From assembly GCF_017654505.1 (NCBI RefSeq), contig NC_054538.1, positions 20,503,412-20,567,411 of the forward strand: a stretch of DNA of 64,000 bases. Direction: 5' to 3'. The position numbers were made by a program, and so were the translations under genes. How positions within the stretch are numbered: the stretch's first letter is position 1; each line of letters begins with the position of its first letter. The DNA comes from Polyodon spathula (taxonomy: Eukaryota > Chordata > Actinopteri > Acipenseriformes > Polyodontidae). This document shows positions 23,363 to 36,615 of the stretch, piece after piece. The notes below the pieces were generated by a model that saw only the letters and a program-made list of their open reading frames with translations, did not search any database and was not told the origin of the DNA.

Positions 23363-24680
23363 TGAGCACAGCCTGAGCCTGCCTCCAGTCATGTGGTAGT
23401 CCGTTGTGTTATTGATGGCTCCAACAGTTTTAAAGAGTGTAAATGAATAATGCAAAGGTTATGTATTCATCTCTGTTATCTAGATAATTGTTTAATGGAA
23501 AGTTAGCATGATCTTATCAACTTATTAAAGACTGGGCTTTTTGTCATGTCGTGTGCATTTTGTCTTGGCACAGGATCTTAATTTGTTGTCCTCCAACACC
23601 AACACACAGTGCGTGCTACATATGGTACTTTCCAAAAGTGTCCACTGAATCTCTTTGGTAGACTTAGCGCCCTGCAGATCTATAAGCTAACTGATTTACA
23701 GTGCTTTCCACGCCGCACTAAAGCTGTACTGTAATTGCCTAGTGAAGTTTGCACTGAAGAATACAGAAATTAGATGCTGTCTTCTTTCAAAACATTTCTG
23801 GACCGGTATTCTATCTATGACAGTTTGCCAGTTTTTCAAGTAATGCTTTAACCAGAAGCCTAGTTATAGACAATCATCTTGCATCTTTGTATTAGCGGCT
23901 TGATGCAGGAATCTGTTAACTACATATTCCATATTGGTCTATTGTAATAACTGATGGCTAATACGAGAAACTTTTTTTTTGTTTGTGGTAAAAGAAAAAA
24001 ATTATGTTTTTTTGCTTATACAGCCTGTTTTACAAGTTAGCAATATTATTTTTCAATACATTCAAGAAAACATGACTCTTTTCCAATGCACACACCGAAT
24101 GGAAAAAGCCTGTACATTTACAGTTTTGTGTTGTTTGCTGCAGCTGTGGTGTATATAAGTTCAATTAAATCAACCTAGTTACATTTTTTTAAATGGTAAA
24201 AACTGAAATGAGAAGATAATAAAACGATTTTCATAGGGCCCTACTATTAATGTTAATTTGTGATGTTAAAGCTGAAAATCATGTTAGAAATCAGGTTCAA
24301 TCCGGATACAAGTGAATAGTACTTTGTTTAAATTTCCAATGTTATTGCAAATGTTATCCCTTCACAAGAGATTGCTGATGGCCTTAGGAAAAAAAAAAAG
24401 ATAGAATATACACTGCAGCAGTTAGTGCTGTAGCCGTTTAGGAATACAGAATGTACCTTTTTTGGAAAAAATATTTCCAATTTCCAATTGTATATTTTAC
24501 TGGGAAAATAATTATATAGCAATTTTGGTACATGTTTTAACAGTTCTTTCAAAAAACCCAAATAAATTCCTAATTAAAAGGATTCTGTCTGTTTCTTTTT
24601 TACTTCACGTATTTGTAATTTTTTTGTCAGGTTCATTAATGCGAGTAATAGCTTCATGGGGTGCCTGAAGTCTTCACTTT
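23363..24680. other. AT-rich spacer, no gene seen
   Basis: No repeat or coding feature supported. Frames at 24328-24561 and 24462-24668 are short, AT-driven and domain-free. Confidence 0.4.
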
Positions 24681-24689
24681 AATATAAAG

Positions 24690-25992
24690 GGTGCACAACT
24701 GATTAAAGATGCCCTGGTGATAATTGCTTCTTTGTGCATTATTTACCAGATCAAAACTGTATTAATGACATATGATGCAATAAGTTCTTAAGTAATGTAA
24801 AAAGAAAAAGTATTTACTTCAGAATAGAGGCTGCATAAGTTTTTATTAATGACTGTAACAGAGACTGAATGACGCTTGATGTGAGATATCCCTCCCAACC
24901 TGAGGGGGTACTAGATAAAGGGAGCAGAGTACCCTGGACTAAAAGGCATTACACTTTATTCCCGTGGGTAGTTGGAAGTCGGCTGGCTAAAAAAGGGACT
25001 GAGCTACGGTACCCGAACTCAATGACCCGAACAGGAAACGACGTGGCATCCGCGGATTGGAGGTGCTCATTAACCAATGGGTCATGAGGGAGGGTATAAA
25101 ATAGAGGTGTAGCAAAGTAATCTGTTCCTTTGTAAATGGTTGGAGTTAACCTAAAAGAAGTGAAGGTATTGCTGAAAACCATGAGTGTTTGTAAAGTTTA
25201 GGCAGTAACTGTTTGTCTTTTCAGACTATCAGTAATACAATCCGCAGCTGGAGTACAAGCCAGCATTAACCCAGACATCACTTTTCACCCCAGCATTTCA
25301 CAGAGTTCTGTAATCACCGCTAGCACTTACATTCACTCACTGTCTTGTGTTTGTTTGTTTAGAGTGGGTGTGTATAAAACCTGGACTTAACTGTGGATTA
25401 CAGTTACGAGTGATACACGCCACTGTCTTATTTACAGGTGTTTGCCTTAGGGCTCTGGACATTGTTATTATTATCAATAAACACCCCTGCACCCGAAAGT
25501 AATTGTCTGTGTGTTTTGTACCTGTACTGTACTGCACTCACCTTTATCCACTCACCACTTTGCCACAATGACCTATATGCTTCTAATAACCTCATAATTA
25601 ATGAAAATTAAACCTTTACTTCAGAATAGGGGCTGCAAAACTCTTTACTAGTGAGCAACTAGTGAGCAACATCCTCCTAATAATTATTGGAAACAAAATC
25701 CAGCTCTGATAGAGTGCTATCCATGCATGGTCCACTTTGTTTTGCTGCTTGTAATCATATACAAGCAGTTACTATGACCTAATATGGCCAAGAACAGTCT
25801 TCGTTCAGTATAAGACATGCAAATCCTTTATTAATGTCCAATAACCTGTTAGTAAGGCATGTTTGAGAATAAGCATAATAAGTACCTAACAGATCCTTAT
25901 TAAGAGGTTAAACATGTATTATGTACTAATTAGTCACAAATAAGTACATAATAAATGTCTAATATGTAGTGCTTAAAATAAAGTGTTACCCA
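24690..25992. repeat. AT-rich MITE-like element split by a solo LTR
   Basis: The segment before the LTR (TTTACTTCAGAATAG near 24,816) recurs after it (near 25,615). If the LTR is removed, the flanks read as one AT-rich repeat with internal subrepeats built on ATTAATGA and TAATAACCT. It closes with AAAGTGTTACCC at about 25,981-25,992, the inverse of GGTAACACTTT at 7025. A left terminus was not identified, so the superfamily is open. Confidence 0.4.
24854..25567 (+). mobile_element. Solo LTR with perfect 5-bp target duplication (copy A)
   Basis: A 714-bp LTR starting TGTAACAG and ending TTTGCCACA, flanked by ATGAC at 24,849-24,853 and again at 25,568-25,572. That is the 5-bp duplication made by LTR-retrotransposon integrase. 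A TATA box (TATAAA, 25,095-25,100) and a polyadenylation signal (AATAAA, 25,476-25,481) lie in the order expected of U3-R. No internal coding region remains, so LTR-LTR recombination removed it. Four more copies lie at 27.8, 28.9, 58.8 and 60.4 kb. Confidence 0.88.
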
Positions 25993-26930
25993 GGATGGTT
26001 AATTATTATTTTTACTTTATCATTACTGTCCCACAATATCTTCAGAGTGATTAAGAATTTGTCCCATCATATTATCTGAAAGAATTCTGTAGCAATACCA
26101 GGGGAACAACAGAGGCATCTTTTCATTGTAGTTACTGGTGTTTGTAGTTATTGTTGTCAGCTGCTGTCTTGAGGACCGCGGCATCTTGTAATAAGCACTA
26201 CTTTTAGACAGTGTCTTCTGGCTCATTAGTTACAATCAGGAGGCTCAGCTAGATGACTCAGATCCCATTCAAATTGACATAATTTTCTTAGCTCTTTGAA
26301 TGCCACAAATTATAGTTTGTCAATTTGAAATCTTCAGAAATTAGACCATTATATATGCTTCTATTCTATGAAATTGGACAGATTTTTAAAACATATTTTC
26401 AAGACATTTATAGAATATCTTCCATGTAGCTTTGTGGTGCAGGGCTGGGTGTGATAGTAAGTGTTAAGGTAATCAATCCGTATGCAAGAACTCAATAATT
26501 AATTCTAATGTAAACCTTTTACGAAACTACATTTCTTTGCTTTATATCTAAAAACATAAACATTATTTATGTTAACCAGTATATTTACCATTGAGTATTC
26601 TGTGTGCTTAGTTTGAATAATACAAAACACAGATAATTAAAAAAAGTTTCAGAACCATACAGTAAGACTGTAAACATTGTAATTGTAAATGCCAATGACA
26701 AGACAATGTGGTCAAAAAAATAAAGCATCACACTGCAAAAAACAAAAGATTTACAATCGAGTCTTACTGTATATTACTGTTCCTTAAATGTTAAAATGTT
26801 GACATGACTATTCTTTTGCCCATTAAATAAAATAGCTGATATTACAACTTTTATAACCATTGGACAATAAAAAAATATCTTGACAGGTTAACATTTTTAA
26901 GTCTACCCTTACCAAATGTTTTTAATGTAC
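25993..26930. other. AT-rich spacer, no gene seen
   Basis: Unique-looking AT-rich DNA. The minus-strand frame 26023-26226 has no recognised domain. Confidence 0.4.
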
Positions 26931-26934
26931 TGGC

Positions 26935-27047
26935 ACTCCAATGTGGAGTCTCCAATAGAAATGTAGGAATTTGCTGCCACTCAGTAGTTGGGGCGGGTTT
27001 AAAGTATTCGGAACGAATCAATGATAAATACAAGTCAGGAAGGAGGG
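26935..27047 (+). repeat. Dispersed repeat, inverse copy at 46.07-46.18 kb
   Basis: The block containing GGAGTCTCCAATAGAAATGTA and GGCGGGTTTAAAGTATTC is the reverse complement of 46,068-46,178, allowing for a few substitutions and indels. Two copies 19 kb apart in opposite orientation mark an unclassified interspersed repeat. The ends were not resolved. Confidence 0.7.
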
Positions 27048-27829
27048 ACATTGCCCAGCTGCATTGGGAAAGGCTTGTTTTTTTAAATGGGAAAGGGGTG
27101 AAGTCAATGTGAATGGAGTTTTTCTGCGGTTTTCCAATATTTACTGGCTATACACCAATTTCAATTTTTTGTAACAAGGTGTTTTATCTGTTATTGGTTA
27201 AAAAAGAAAATCAGAAGCCCTAATTATAAGCTACTGTAAATTATGTTGAAATACAAAGAGAAGACACTGACAAAGACATCTACTTGATACTTTTGTTAAG
27301 AAATTTTACCAGTTCCTTTTAGTATTTGTACTCAATAGTATCTTCCTTTCTTTTCTATAAAGGTATACAGTATATTGTGGCAGAATGAGACATATTAATG
27401 AAAGTAGATTTATGATTTTTGTATTGCTATAGTAACTGTTTTATAAGGGCACCTTCACACCTTGTTAATTTGACCATTTAATATGGATTGAAGTGTGGTT
27501 TGGTTTACTTGGAGTTATATGTGAAATCTTCAAGAACCATATAATCGTACTAGGATGTGTATCAAATTAAGTGAACTGAGATCACTTGAAATGGTGGTTC
27601 GCTTGGAAGTGGACTCGATACATTTGTCACTTTGCTCCGTTTCAACTGTTTTCAACCAAACGTGCTCCAGTTCACTTCACAAACCTCTCAAACTTCAGAA
27701 AGCACCAAGGAAAGTGTCTCGCCACTGTTGCACAAACGCAATACAGGGCTTGTCAAAAACATGTCTTCACGAGCAATGACTTGGGGTACTGCCGAAACTG
27801 AGGCTTTACTAGAGTTATGGATATATCAG
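27048..27829. other. Spacer, no gene seen
   Basis: Three overlapping plus-strand frames at 27,555-27,859 (74, 71 and 75 residues) are mutual shadows with no recognised domain. Target sequence for the LTR that follows. Confidence 0.35.
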
Positions 27830-28302
27830 TGTGGCAAAGTGATGAGTGAGTACAGGTGAGTGCAGTGCAGAGTGGATACAAAACTGACAGACAATGGTTT
27901 CCAGGTGCAAGGGTGTTTATTGAATGATTTACAATGTCCAGAGCCTCATGGCAAACACCTGTAAATAATAATGTTGGAGTGATACAGAGGCGTGTATCAC
28001 TCAGTAACTGTAATCCCCGAGTTTGACCAGTAACCCAAAAGTCCAGTTATATATGTACATCCACACTAAGCACAGAATGCAAACACAATTTTCAGTGATA
28101 GTGAATAAGTGCTAGTGGTGTAATACAGCTCTCCGTGAAATTCAGGGATGAAAGTGATGTCCGGGTTGATGCTGGCTTGTGCTACAGCTACAGATCATGT
28201 CACTGATAGTCTAGTTAATACAGACAACAGTTACCTTTTACATAGTGCCCTCACAGGTCGGGAAGGAGATCTAACACCAAGAATCGTTCGATCTCTGTCA
28301 CA
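27830..28302 (-). mobile_element. Solo LTR with perfect 5-bp target duplication (copy B)
   Basis: Plus-strand ends are TGTGGCAAAG and CTCTGTCACA, the inverse of copy A's termini. The element is flanked by ATCAG at 27,825-27,829 and at 28,303-28,307, an exact 5-bp duplication. At 473 bp it is shorter than copy A, so it carries an internal deletion; the U3 part with the TATA box seems to be reduced. The inverse polyadenylation signal (TTTATT near 27,918) is retained. No coding remains. Confidence 0.87.
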
Positions 28303-28925
28303 ATCAGTCTATGCAAGAACAACTTGATAAAACAAAAAAAAATACTGTTTACCCAACAAATGCGTGACACTTTTTCAGCATGTTCCATATTTTCAGCAAT
28401 GAATTGATGCTGTAAGCACCAAATAAACCAAAAGAACACAGACATCAGCTCCGTGCATGAAATATTCTCCATGAAGAGCAAGACAGAAAAAGTTTTTCCA
28501 GGGAGAACTTCTGCTTAAGTAATCAGCAAGAGAGCAGAATGCATTTGGAAAGTACAATGTGAAACCAATAGAACTCTAGCCTGGATGAAGCTGCAAGTGA
28601 ACCGAAAACTAATTTGAATGCACTTTAAAAGAAACTCAAGTTCGCTTAAATTTTCCTGGTATGAAACGAACCGAAGCAAACCTGAAAAAATTTTTAGTTT
28701 GCAAGTGAACCACAAATCGAATCACTTGTAAGTGAACTAGGTGTAAAAGTGCCCTAATACTAACATCTGCCTCTGGAGCTCATTGACACCTGTGACCATC
28801 TTGTGGAATTCTAGAATGCGGTGCTATGTCTGAGGCACTGTAGCAACAGGCAGAGACCCACCTCCCTAACACAGATGACTTCATGAATATGCTAACCATT
28901 TGGCAGGGCAGTGAAAATGAATACT
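28303..28925. other. Spacer between two LTR copies
   Basis: No gene or repeat recognised. The segment has short minus-strand frames (28515-28715) without a domain. Confidence 0.35.
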
Positions 28926-29658
28926 TGTCAACGTTTGCTTTGCAGTGCTCAGCTGTACAGGTGATGCAGGTGCTCCAACAATGACAGACACAAAATTCAC
29001 AGTTCAAGATTGTTATTTTCTTTCTTTCTCTGTTTGAGACCATTAAATAATAATGCTGGCTCTACACAACAATGTGTATAGCCAGCGTTTAAACCACGGG
29101 GTTTAGTCCCGAAATAATAATACAAGAAGCAATACACAACACAGACACAGCCACTTCTGTGAGTGCAGATGCGGTGCAAGGTAATCACAGTGACAACAGT
29201 TCAGTGTAGTCCAGACTTAATGCTGGCCTGCAGTGACAGATCCCGCTTCATGTTAGCTGTCTAGCAGTGACAAACACAGACAGTTAGTTTCCACAAACAA
29301 ACAAAACACTTAGCACTAACAATACACTTTACACCGTCCATTTCCTTTCTCGGTCAATCTCATAACCACACCAAAGGAACAGATTAAATCGTCACATCCC
29401 CAATTATACCCTTAGTCACGTTGCCTGCAATAGCTGGTTGTCACGTCTCCTCCAATCCATGACTGTCACATCGCGTACCGCTTTTGGGCGATGACTTCGG
29501 GTATTATGACTCCACCCCCTTCCAGGATGGCTGGCTTCCGACTGACCCTGGAATGAACTGCCAGACCAACCAGTATGAGGCACACTGTTCCTGTTAGATA
29601 GCGCCCTCACAGATCGGGAGGGAGATTGTTGACTAGGATCCATTCGCTCTCTGTCACA
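28926..29658 (-). mobile_element. LTR of the same family (copy C), left edge uncertain
   Basis: The right edge CGCTCTCTGTCACA at 29,658 and the interior (GGGGTTTAGTCCCGAAATAATAATA near 29,098, CCTCACAGATCGGGAGGGAGATTG near 29,605) match copies B and D on the minus strand. The left edge is degraded; TGTCAACG at about 28,926 is the best guess. No matching target duplication was found, so the left part may be rearranged. No coding sequence is retained. Confidence 0.72.
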
Positions 29659-30830
29659 GTATTTCAGTTGTAATACAGTATTTCAAATACAAAGTATGAA
29701 AAAATGCTAAGTTAATTAATTCTGAAAGGAAATACATCGTTTCTGAATCTCATTCTGAATCAACTGGAGATATATTTAAGACTGTGGGGATGAATACTGA
29801 AATAACACAGTGCTGGTATAATTGTCGGTAGGTCCCTTCATTAGTTGGAAATGAGAACAACTCCTTCCTTTTCCTTTTCCCGCAACCACTTAAGCAGCAC
29901 AGATGTTTTTTTTTTTAATTGAATGCAACATTAAGCTTATACAACGCTTCACTGGGCATGCACCGGTACGTTTCAGAGCACATGTGAGGGTATGTGCGGA
30001 AGTCATGTTTTTTGGCTCAGAAGAGATGCTTGGGAACAGTAATTTTGGACATAGCAGTGTTGCATTGTGCAGATGTTTGGGCGCATAGGGATTATTATAC
30101 AATGACCAAATACATTCGGAACAGCAAGGTGGGATAGTTTATATTTTATCTTTCATGTAGTGCTGATGTACCCTTTAACTAGCTTCTAGCATCAAAGTAT
30201 ATTTTACAAAATCAGTGAATCTGTGTCTTCATTGAGGAGAACCCGTCCTTTCTGAGAACCCACATCTTTATATATCTGTTTCTTATTTTTAAAAACTGTG
30301 GTCTCCGGCTTATATAATAAAATAGACAAGAAAACATGAACGATTTACATTGTATTTCTAACACCAAGTACTCTTTATTTTTAGTTTGAATACTACTAAA
30401 CACAAATCATTCAGGTAGTTCATCCATTATTTCAAACAAAAATTGAATGAGCCAGGAGGGCCAGAATAGCTTTAATAATATCTTAAGAAACTTTACTAAG
30501 AAACGATGTAGCCCTAAACCAATGCAGCTTCAATCAGTCTCAATTCCTCAAGCCTCAATTCTTTCTGCTTACAAAGATTGCATTACAATGTGTCTTTATG
30601 GGTCACAGCCTCCCCAAGTCATTTTCTTGTGCATGATCTTCATCATAAACCAACCCCCAGTGCTAAGAATACACAATTTGTTTCTCAGTGCAATTTTCTC
30701 GTCTTGGTTGGTAAGGACGCTTCATAAATGAGATAATGTTTCTACTGGGATTTCCATTTCCATTAGTTTTGATCTCACATGTGAGGCAGAATGAAAACAA
30801 ATGGGAGTTGTCAACCGGAGAAGAAAGACA
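29659..30830. other. AT-rich spacer, no gene seen
   Basis: No transposon or coding feature supported. Frames at 29890-30102 and 30447-30731 have no recognisable domain. Confidence 0.35.
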
Positions 30831-31400
30831 AATTCAATCACCCGTGACACTCAACAACCACTGATTGTGAAGAAACCTGATGTACCATGAGTTATTGGAG
30901 GGCTCAGATGCGACACTGAATCCCAAGCAGTTTGATAGAAACCTGTAAAATTATCACATTTTCCCCCCACAATTAAGTTAAGGGTATTTAAATCAAAGGC
31001 ATATATTTTTAATCAAAGTGGGAGCATCTACTGTAAAAGGTAACAGTATCAAAAATCTTCCATAAATGAAGCTAAACCAATTGCCTGAGCTAGATTATGT
31101 CTGGGCCATTTCTTGGTGTAAAACCAATCTACACTAAATCATAATTTACTATCTGCCTACTCAAGCAGCCACCGGGATATTGAAATACCAACCAGGGCTA
31201 TTGGTAATGGCATTATGTTTGCCTGAGGGAAATGTTCCACCTTTTTTTTCTCTCATTCTTTAGGCCAGCTCTTTTGTGTTCATTATGAAGACCTTTCTAG
31301 GTCTTTTTAAAGGCCCAAAAAGGCAAAGAAATGCTTCTGCCACTCACAAAAATATACATTGCAGTGCCAAACTTGCACATTCTAAAACTAAAGTTCTAAT
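30831..31400. other. Candidate conserved non-coding block
   Basis: Non-repetitive sequence of even composition, with TAATCAAAG- and TTAATC-type motifs and no transposon signature. It sits between AT-rich spacers and the piggyBac-like MITE. A visual judgement only. Confidence 0.22.
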
Positions 31401-31481
31401 AATAACTGTGGATTTCTTCTTTTCACTCTGCTAATATCGATGATTATCCTGTCACGGATCTTGCTCCCAAAAAAATATTTT

Positions 31482-31899
31482 TTAACACTAGAAGGATCAG
31501 ATATATACACATATCTAGAAGCCCCGCAGTAGTCTTTCTGACTGCTGTATTCAAAACATTATAAATAGTATAACGAAAGGAGAAACAGTCGGATGTAATT
31601 ATTATTATTATTTTTTTGTTGTTGATTTACTGAGTCTGAGGCTTTTCACAATCAACACAAATAATGCAAGTCTCCACACCGCCTTTCTGCATAGGGCACA
31701 GCTGTCAGGGCTTTTAAGTGTAATGTAATATACTCCCTTTATTTCTGCACTCCCGCATGCCATGCTTTGTGAGAATATTTAATATAAAATATTAGTGCGT
31801 ACACGAACACACAGCTCCATATGTGTTACATGACTGGAGATAATTACATTTTAAAACCAAAAACCGCCAAAATGACTGCCGTGGGGCTTCTAGTTTTAA
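31482..31899. mobile_element. piggyBac-like MITE bounded by TTAA
   Basis: The left end reads TTAACACTAGAAG (31,482) and the right end, inverted, reads TTAAAACTAGAAGCCCC (31,899 backward). TTAA is the target site that piggyBac transposases duplicate and precisely restore on excision. The left side has a second CTAGAAGCCCCGCAGT at 31,515-31,530 that matches the right arm (31,875-31,893). A short segment therefore appears inserted or duplicated within the left arm. No transposase is encoded; an autonomous partner would be needed for mobility. Confidence 0.62.
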
Positions 31900-33769
31900 C
31901 AGACAAAATGGTGAGAGAAACCTCATGGGTGATATGACCACATGTTTGGTTTATTAGGAATTATGTTTCTTTTAAACTGTAGAAATTGGTTGATTCCAAG
32001 ACTATAATGTGTTAATTATAGAATTATCAAGATATTTCTAGTATCATATCATGTTAAAAAAAAAAAATAGAAACTGTAATACACCTACTTCTTACTTGAA
32101 CCATGAACATATACAGTATTTATATGTAGACATATACTGTACATATAATCTCTTGTTTTTTGTTTTTGATAATTGAAGAGAAAGTTTTGTACATTTTGGT
32201 TACAGCATCTCTGCCTGATAACTGAACACATACTATATTATAATAAGCTAACTCTGTGTGCTCTTATGTCAAGGGTGCACATGCATTTTAAACTGGGTCA
32301 ATACCAGTGCTAATGGTTTCTTTTTTGTTTCAAAATTTGAGATGAAGTTGGTGCAACACGGACAGCATTAGATAGTCATAGGCAGTGGTGAAATTCTCAA
32401 CAAAAAAGTGCAGGTACTCATATGCGCAGCCAGGTGTAAACATTAAAGATGAGCCAATTTGACTGCCAATGAATAAATACTGTATAGATATTGGTACATG
32501 ATACTATTGTAATACAAAATAAGCCTTACAAAATAACTGATCAATTCTAACCAATTCACCATAAACAAGGAAAATGAAAATACCGAAAGCTTTGTACCCT
32601 CTGCATGTGTCACTCACTCATGTATTATAATACAACACTTTAATTAAACCTTAAATGATATGTATTAAGAAATATGACACTATGCAGTAACTGCTGTAGA
32701 GAGGGGTTTTGTTTAAATAATAATAACAAGAAACATTCTGTCAAACAAGGCACAATAGGGGCAGATTTTGTTAAAATATAACTGGCCATTTTAATCTCCA
32801 TAATATTCTCTGAAATCATCTCCATACTTTCCATACCCTGGGTACTCACCTACAGCAGGACCCAGTCGTGCTACATTGATAGCCTTGGATTAGAATATAT
32901 AGCTCTGCTATTTTATTTAAATTGTTTTACTTATTACTTATTCTACAATGATTAATTCATTGGGCTTCTCTTGTGTATTTCTCTCTATATTAATCACCAT
33001 GAACTACTCCAGAAAAAAAGGTTTCTCAAAGCTGAACAAGAGGAAATGTGATGGAATTATATCAGTGTTGCACTTACTGTACACTTTCTTCAATTGATTG
33101 TTCATCATGGCATAATCATCTTTGCCACACACTTTCAGGATAATTCTTTTAACAGATTTGCTTGTCATCAGGGCAAATACTTAAATTACCACTCTGCGTA
33201 ATGAATCAGCATAAAACTGTTTAAAAATGCAATATATTTAGTTTATTAAGAAAAGAAAGGGAGAACAGTGGGTGTTAACTGCTACAGCCTTCATCAACAT
33301 TAGGTTGGAGAAGTCAAATAAAAATTACTGAAATTGCACCAAACGGAAATATCTTTTTCAATTTTACATTAAGATCAACAATAGTGATTACTGATGTTGC
33401 TTAACAGCTGTTTGTAATTTAAAACAGATTTCACACAAAAGTTCCAGCTATACTTTTATGGTATCATTAATTACTATAACTGGCATTTTTTCTCAAGGGG
33501 AATGGCCAATGAACTTCTGAATCATTACCCAATTGGATTTATGAAGAGTTTAATTTAACACAACAAATCTACCTAGCTACAACAGACACAAGAATTACTT
33601 ATACTTTATCTTCATGGGAGTAAAAACTCAAAAACTCAGTAACTCAGTTTCATCGTAAACATTAAGAAAATAACAATAGTAAACCTTAGATTCCATTCAT
33701 TGAATGAACAATTGTCTTTTGTTTTACATTTCTTAAACAATTAGTAGTCGATATATCAGGGGAGGATAC
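31900..33769. other. AT-rich spacer, no gene seen
   Basis: No repeat or gene recognised. The minus-strand frame 32640-32849 has no domain. Confidence 0.4.
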
Positions 33770-33989
33770 CGACACCACTTTATTTTGACAACGCTATAGA
33801 CCAATTATAAATCCATAGACAGATGAGGCTGACAGTCCAATGACTTCTCATGATCTTGAAGAACTAAGACAAATAGATCGTCCATTGCCATTGGTTTATT
33901 TCAAGAATATTTTAATGATTGTTTAGTTTCTGTGAGGAGACTGTTTCTAACCTGAACTGTGTAAGTGGATGGAATAAATGCGCGTTAGA

Positions 33990-34790
33990 TGAAAAGCAGA
34001 TCAAATAAGTCCTGGTACACAGTATTGGTGTCACAGGAAATAAGTTAGCGTTTGCCTTTTTGAGCCTTTCTACACATGCGTGAATCTTAGAACTTAAAAG
34101 CAAGGTTAAGCCATTGAGTTTTTCTGTCTGTCAACTTTAATTCAGAAGACTGTTATTGTGATCTTTCCAATGTGTCTAGTTGTTTTACTCTTAAAAATGT
34201 TGTCAGGATCTTTATTAAAAGCTACATTGTATGTAGTAAAAATCGAAAACACATTGTTGTAACATTAATAACATGTTTTTCGTATTATTGTTTAATAATA
34301 GCTTAACTTTAGGGTACATAGTTTACAAAGATTAAATTTAATCGCTGGCTACTTTATATTATAGGTTTTCTTCGTACATGTACTTGCAATATATTTGCAA
34401 GTATTAGCGATAGAGAAATAAATTCAATAAATGCATTACTTTGTATATGGGTTATGACATAAGCAGAAATAATGCATCATTTGTTGTGAAGTTTATTTTT
34501 TATGTGCAATTATATTTGTGTTTAAAATTTAATAATAACAGTTTCTAATATGACATTATCTATTATTTAATAATAGGTGTTAAGTTTAATTCCCAATTTA
34601 CAAAGATGTGGCAAACTCTCACCAGAGTTGTCATTTTAAATTTGTAATCGCTGTGAATATTTATATTAGGTTTTCTTCATATAAATAATACAGCAAAAGA
34701 GAAATACATGTATAATTTGTATGTGTTGACATACTGTATCAGAAAGCATTATGCATTTGTCTTGCAATGTATTTTGATGTGTAATTATAT
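33990..34790. repeat. Diverged repeat block with internal duplication and an inverse partner
   Basis: Segments near 34,300-34,420 and 34,560-34,700 share the ordered motifs TAATAATAG, TTTACAAAGAT, AATCGCTG and TATTAGGTTTTCTTC-type strings, so they are a diverged tandem duplication of about 250-280 bp. The segment GGTGTCACAGGAAATAAGTTAG at 34,028 recurs inverted near 37,600-37,626. The whole looks like an old AT-rich repeat with copies on both sides of the Tc1 element. No family is assigned. Confidence 0.45.
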
Positions 34791-35096
34791 ACTGCGGTCA
34801 AGCTGTCAGCCAGTTCTGAAATGCCAGTCAAGCTATCAGACACTTATCTTCTATAGATAGTCTTCCCGTTTCATGCAGTGAAATTCTTCACTCTGAGAGA
34901 CTGACAACTGCACTGGAATAAAGCGATGAAATACACTTTCATACATTCTCAAAAAGAATGAAAAATGTAATATTTAATAAGTATGAAATAAGTCTCACTA
35001 AGAGCTTATTGTAACACAGTCAAAGGATGATTCATATTGTTTAAATTATTGTGAACAGACATTTCTGCAGCTTACTATTAAAATATGTGTGTGTAT

Positions 35097-35100
<4 letters not shown>

Positions 35101-35168
<68 letters not shown>
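35101..35168. repeat. (TA)n microsatellite
   Basis: Uninterrupted TA tract directly abutting the left end of the Tc1-like element. Tc1/mariner elements insert at TA, so the tract offers many targets. Confidence 0.95.
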
Positions 35169-35170
<2 letters not shown>

Positions 35171-35171
<1 letters not shown>

Positions 35172-36615
35172 ACGGTCAAAAGTTTTAGAACACCTCAATT
35201 TTTCCAGTTTTTATTGAAATTTACACAGTTTAATGTCTCAATGTACTCTGAAATTAAAGCATAGAACAAATAAACAATTGGAGATAAAAAAGAAATCATG
35301 GAATTGTTTTGTTTAACAAAATTTAATCTAAATTTTTGACTCATCAAAGTAGCCACCTTTTGCAGATATAACAGCCGAACACACCCGTGGCATTCTTCTT
35401 GATTTGAAGCCTACCGTCTTGTTCTTTTCTTCTAAGGTAGTTCTGACATAGCCTGGAGGTATGTTTTGGGTCATTATCTTGCTGTAGGATGAACCCCTGA
35501 CCAACTAGACGTATAACAGAGGGTATTGCATGGCGCTGCAAAATGCTGTGGTAGCCGTTTTTGTTCAGGGTGCTACTCATTCTGTGCAAATTCGCCAACT
35601 CTGGATCAAGCAAAAGAGCCCCAGACCATCACACTTCCTCCTCCATGTTTGACAGTTGGTGTCACACATCGAGGAACCATCCTTTCGCCTACTCGACGGC
35701 TTTTAAAAACCCTGCATGATGAACCGAAGATTTCAAATTTGGATTAATCTGTCCATAAGACCTTCTTCCAGTCTTCAGTAGTCCACTGGCAGTGCTTCAT
35801 GGCCCAGGCAAGCCTCTTTTTCTTATTTTGCCATCTTAGCAATGGCTTTCTTACTGCCACTCGACCTGTCAAACCTGCAGCTCGAAGTCTTATCTTCACA
35901 GTTGAAACTGAGACTTGCTTACTTCGACCAGTGTTAAGCTGTGCTTGAAGCTGTTGTCCTGTGAGCCGCCTATCACGCAAGCTGTTGACTCTCAGAAACT
36001 TGTCTTCTGATTCTGTTGTGGCTTTGGGTCTGCCAGAACTCTTCCTGTCAGAGTTTCCTCCAGTTTCCAAGTGCCTTTTGATGGTGTAGGAAACTGTACT
36101 CACTGACACCTTGGCTTTCTTTACAATTTCTCTAAAGGAAAGACCTACACTTTTAAGGGTTGTAATAGTCTGTCTGTCTTTGTTAATTGCCTTTTTCTCG
36201 CCATTATGATAGCAATATACTACTTCCTGCAGTACAATACTGTAATGCTTAAGAGGGTATAGTAACACAGTCTGTTCCAACACTGCTTTTATACAGACAG
36301 AGGGTTTGTAAGTAATCAACAAAAGTTGGGACACCTGTAGGAATTGTTAGCATCAACTTTCAAGGCTTAATTTACTTCCATTGCTGCAGAACAGCTGTAA
36401 GTTGTTAACCCATTATTTGTTCCCTGAAAAATACCTTTTTGTGTAACTCTGAAATGTACATTATTTTTTCAGTTTTTGTTAACCTAAACTTTATTTTTTA
36501 ACCTCTGGCAGTTTACCGCTTAACTTTGTACCATTTCAGGTTATTCACTGGACATGAACTGCTTAAATTTCAATAAAAACTGGAAAAATGGGGGTGTTCT
36601 AAAACTTTTGACAGG

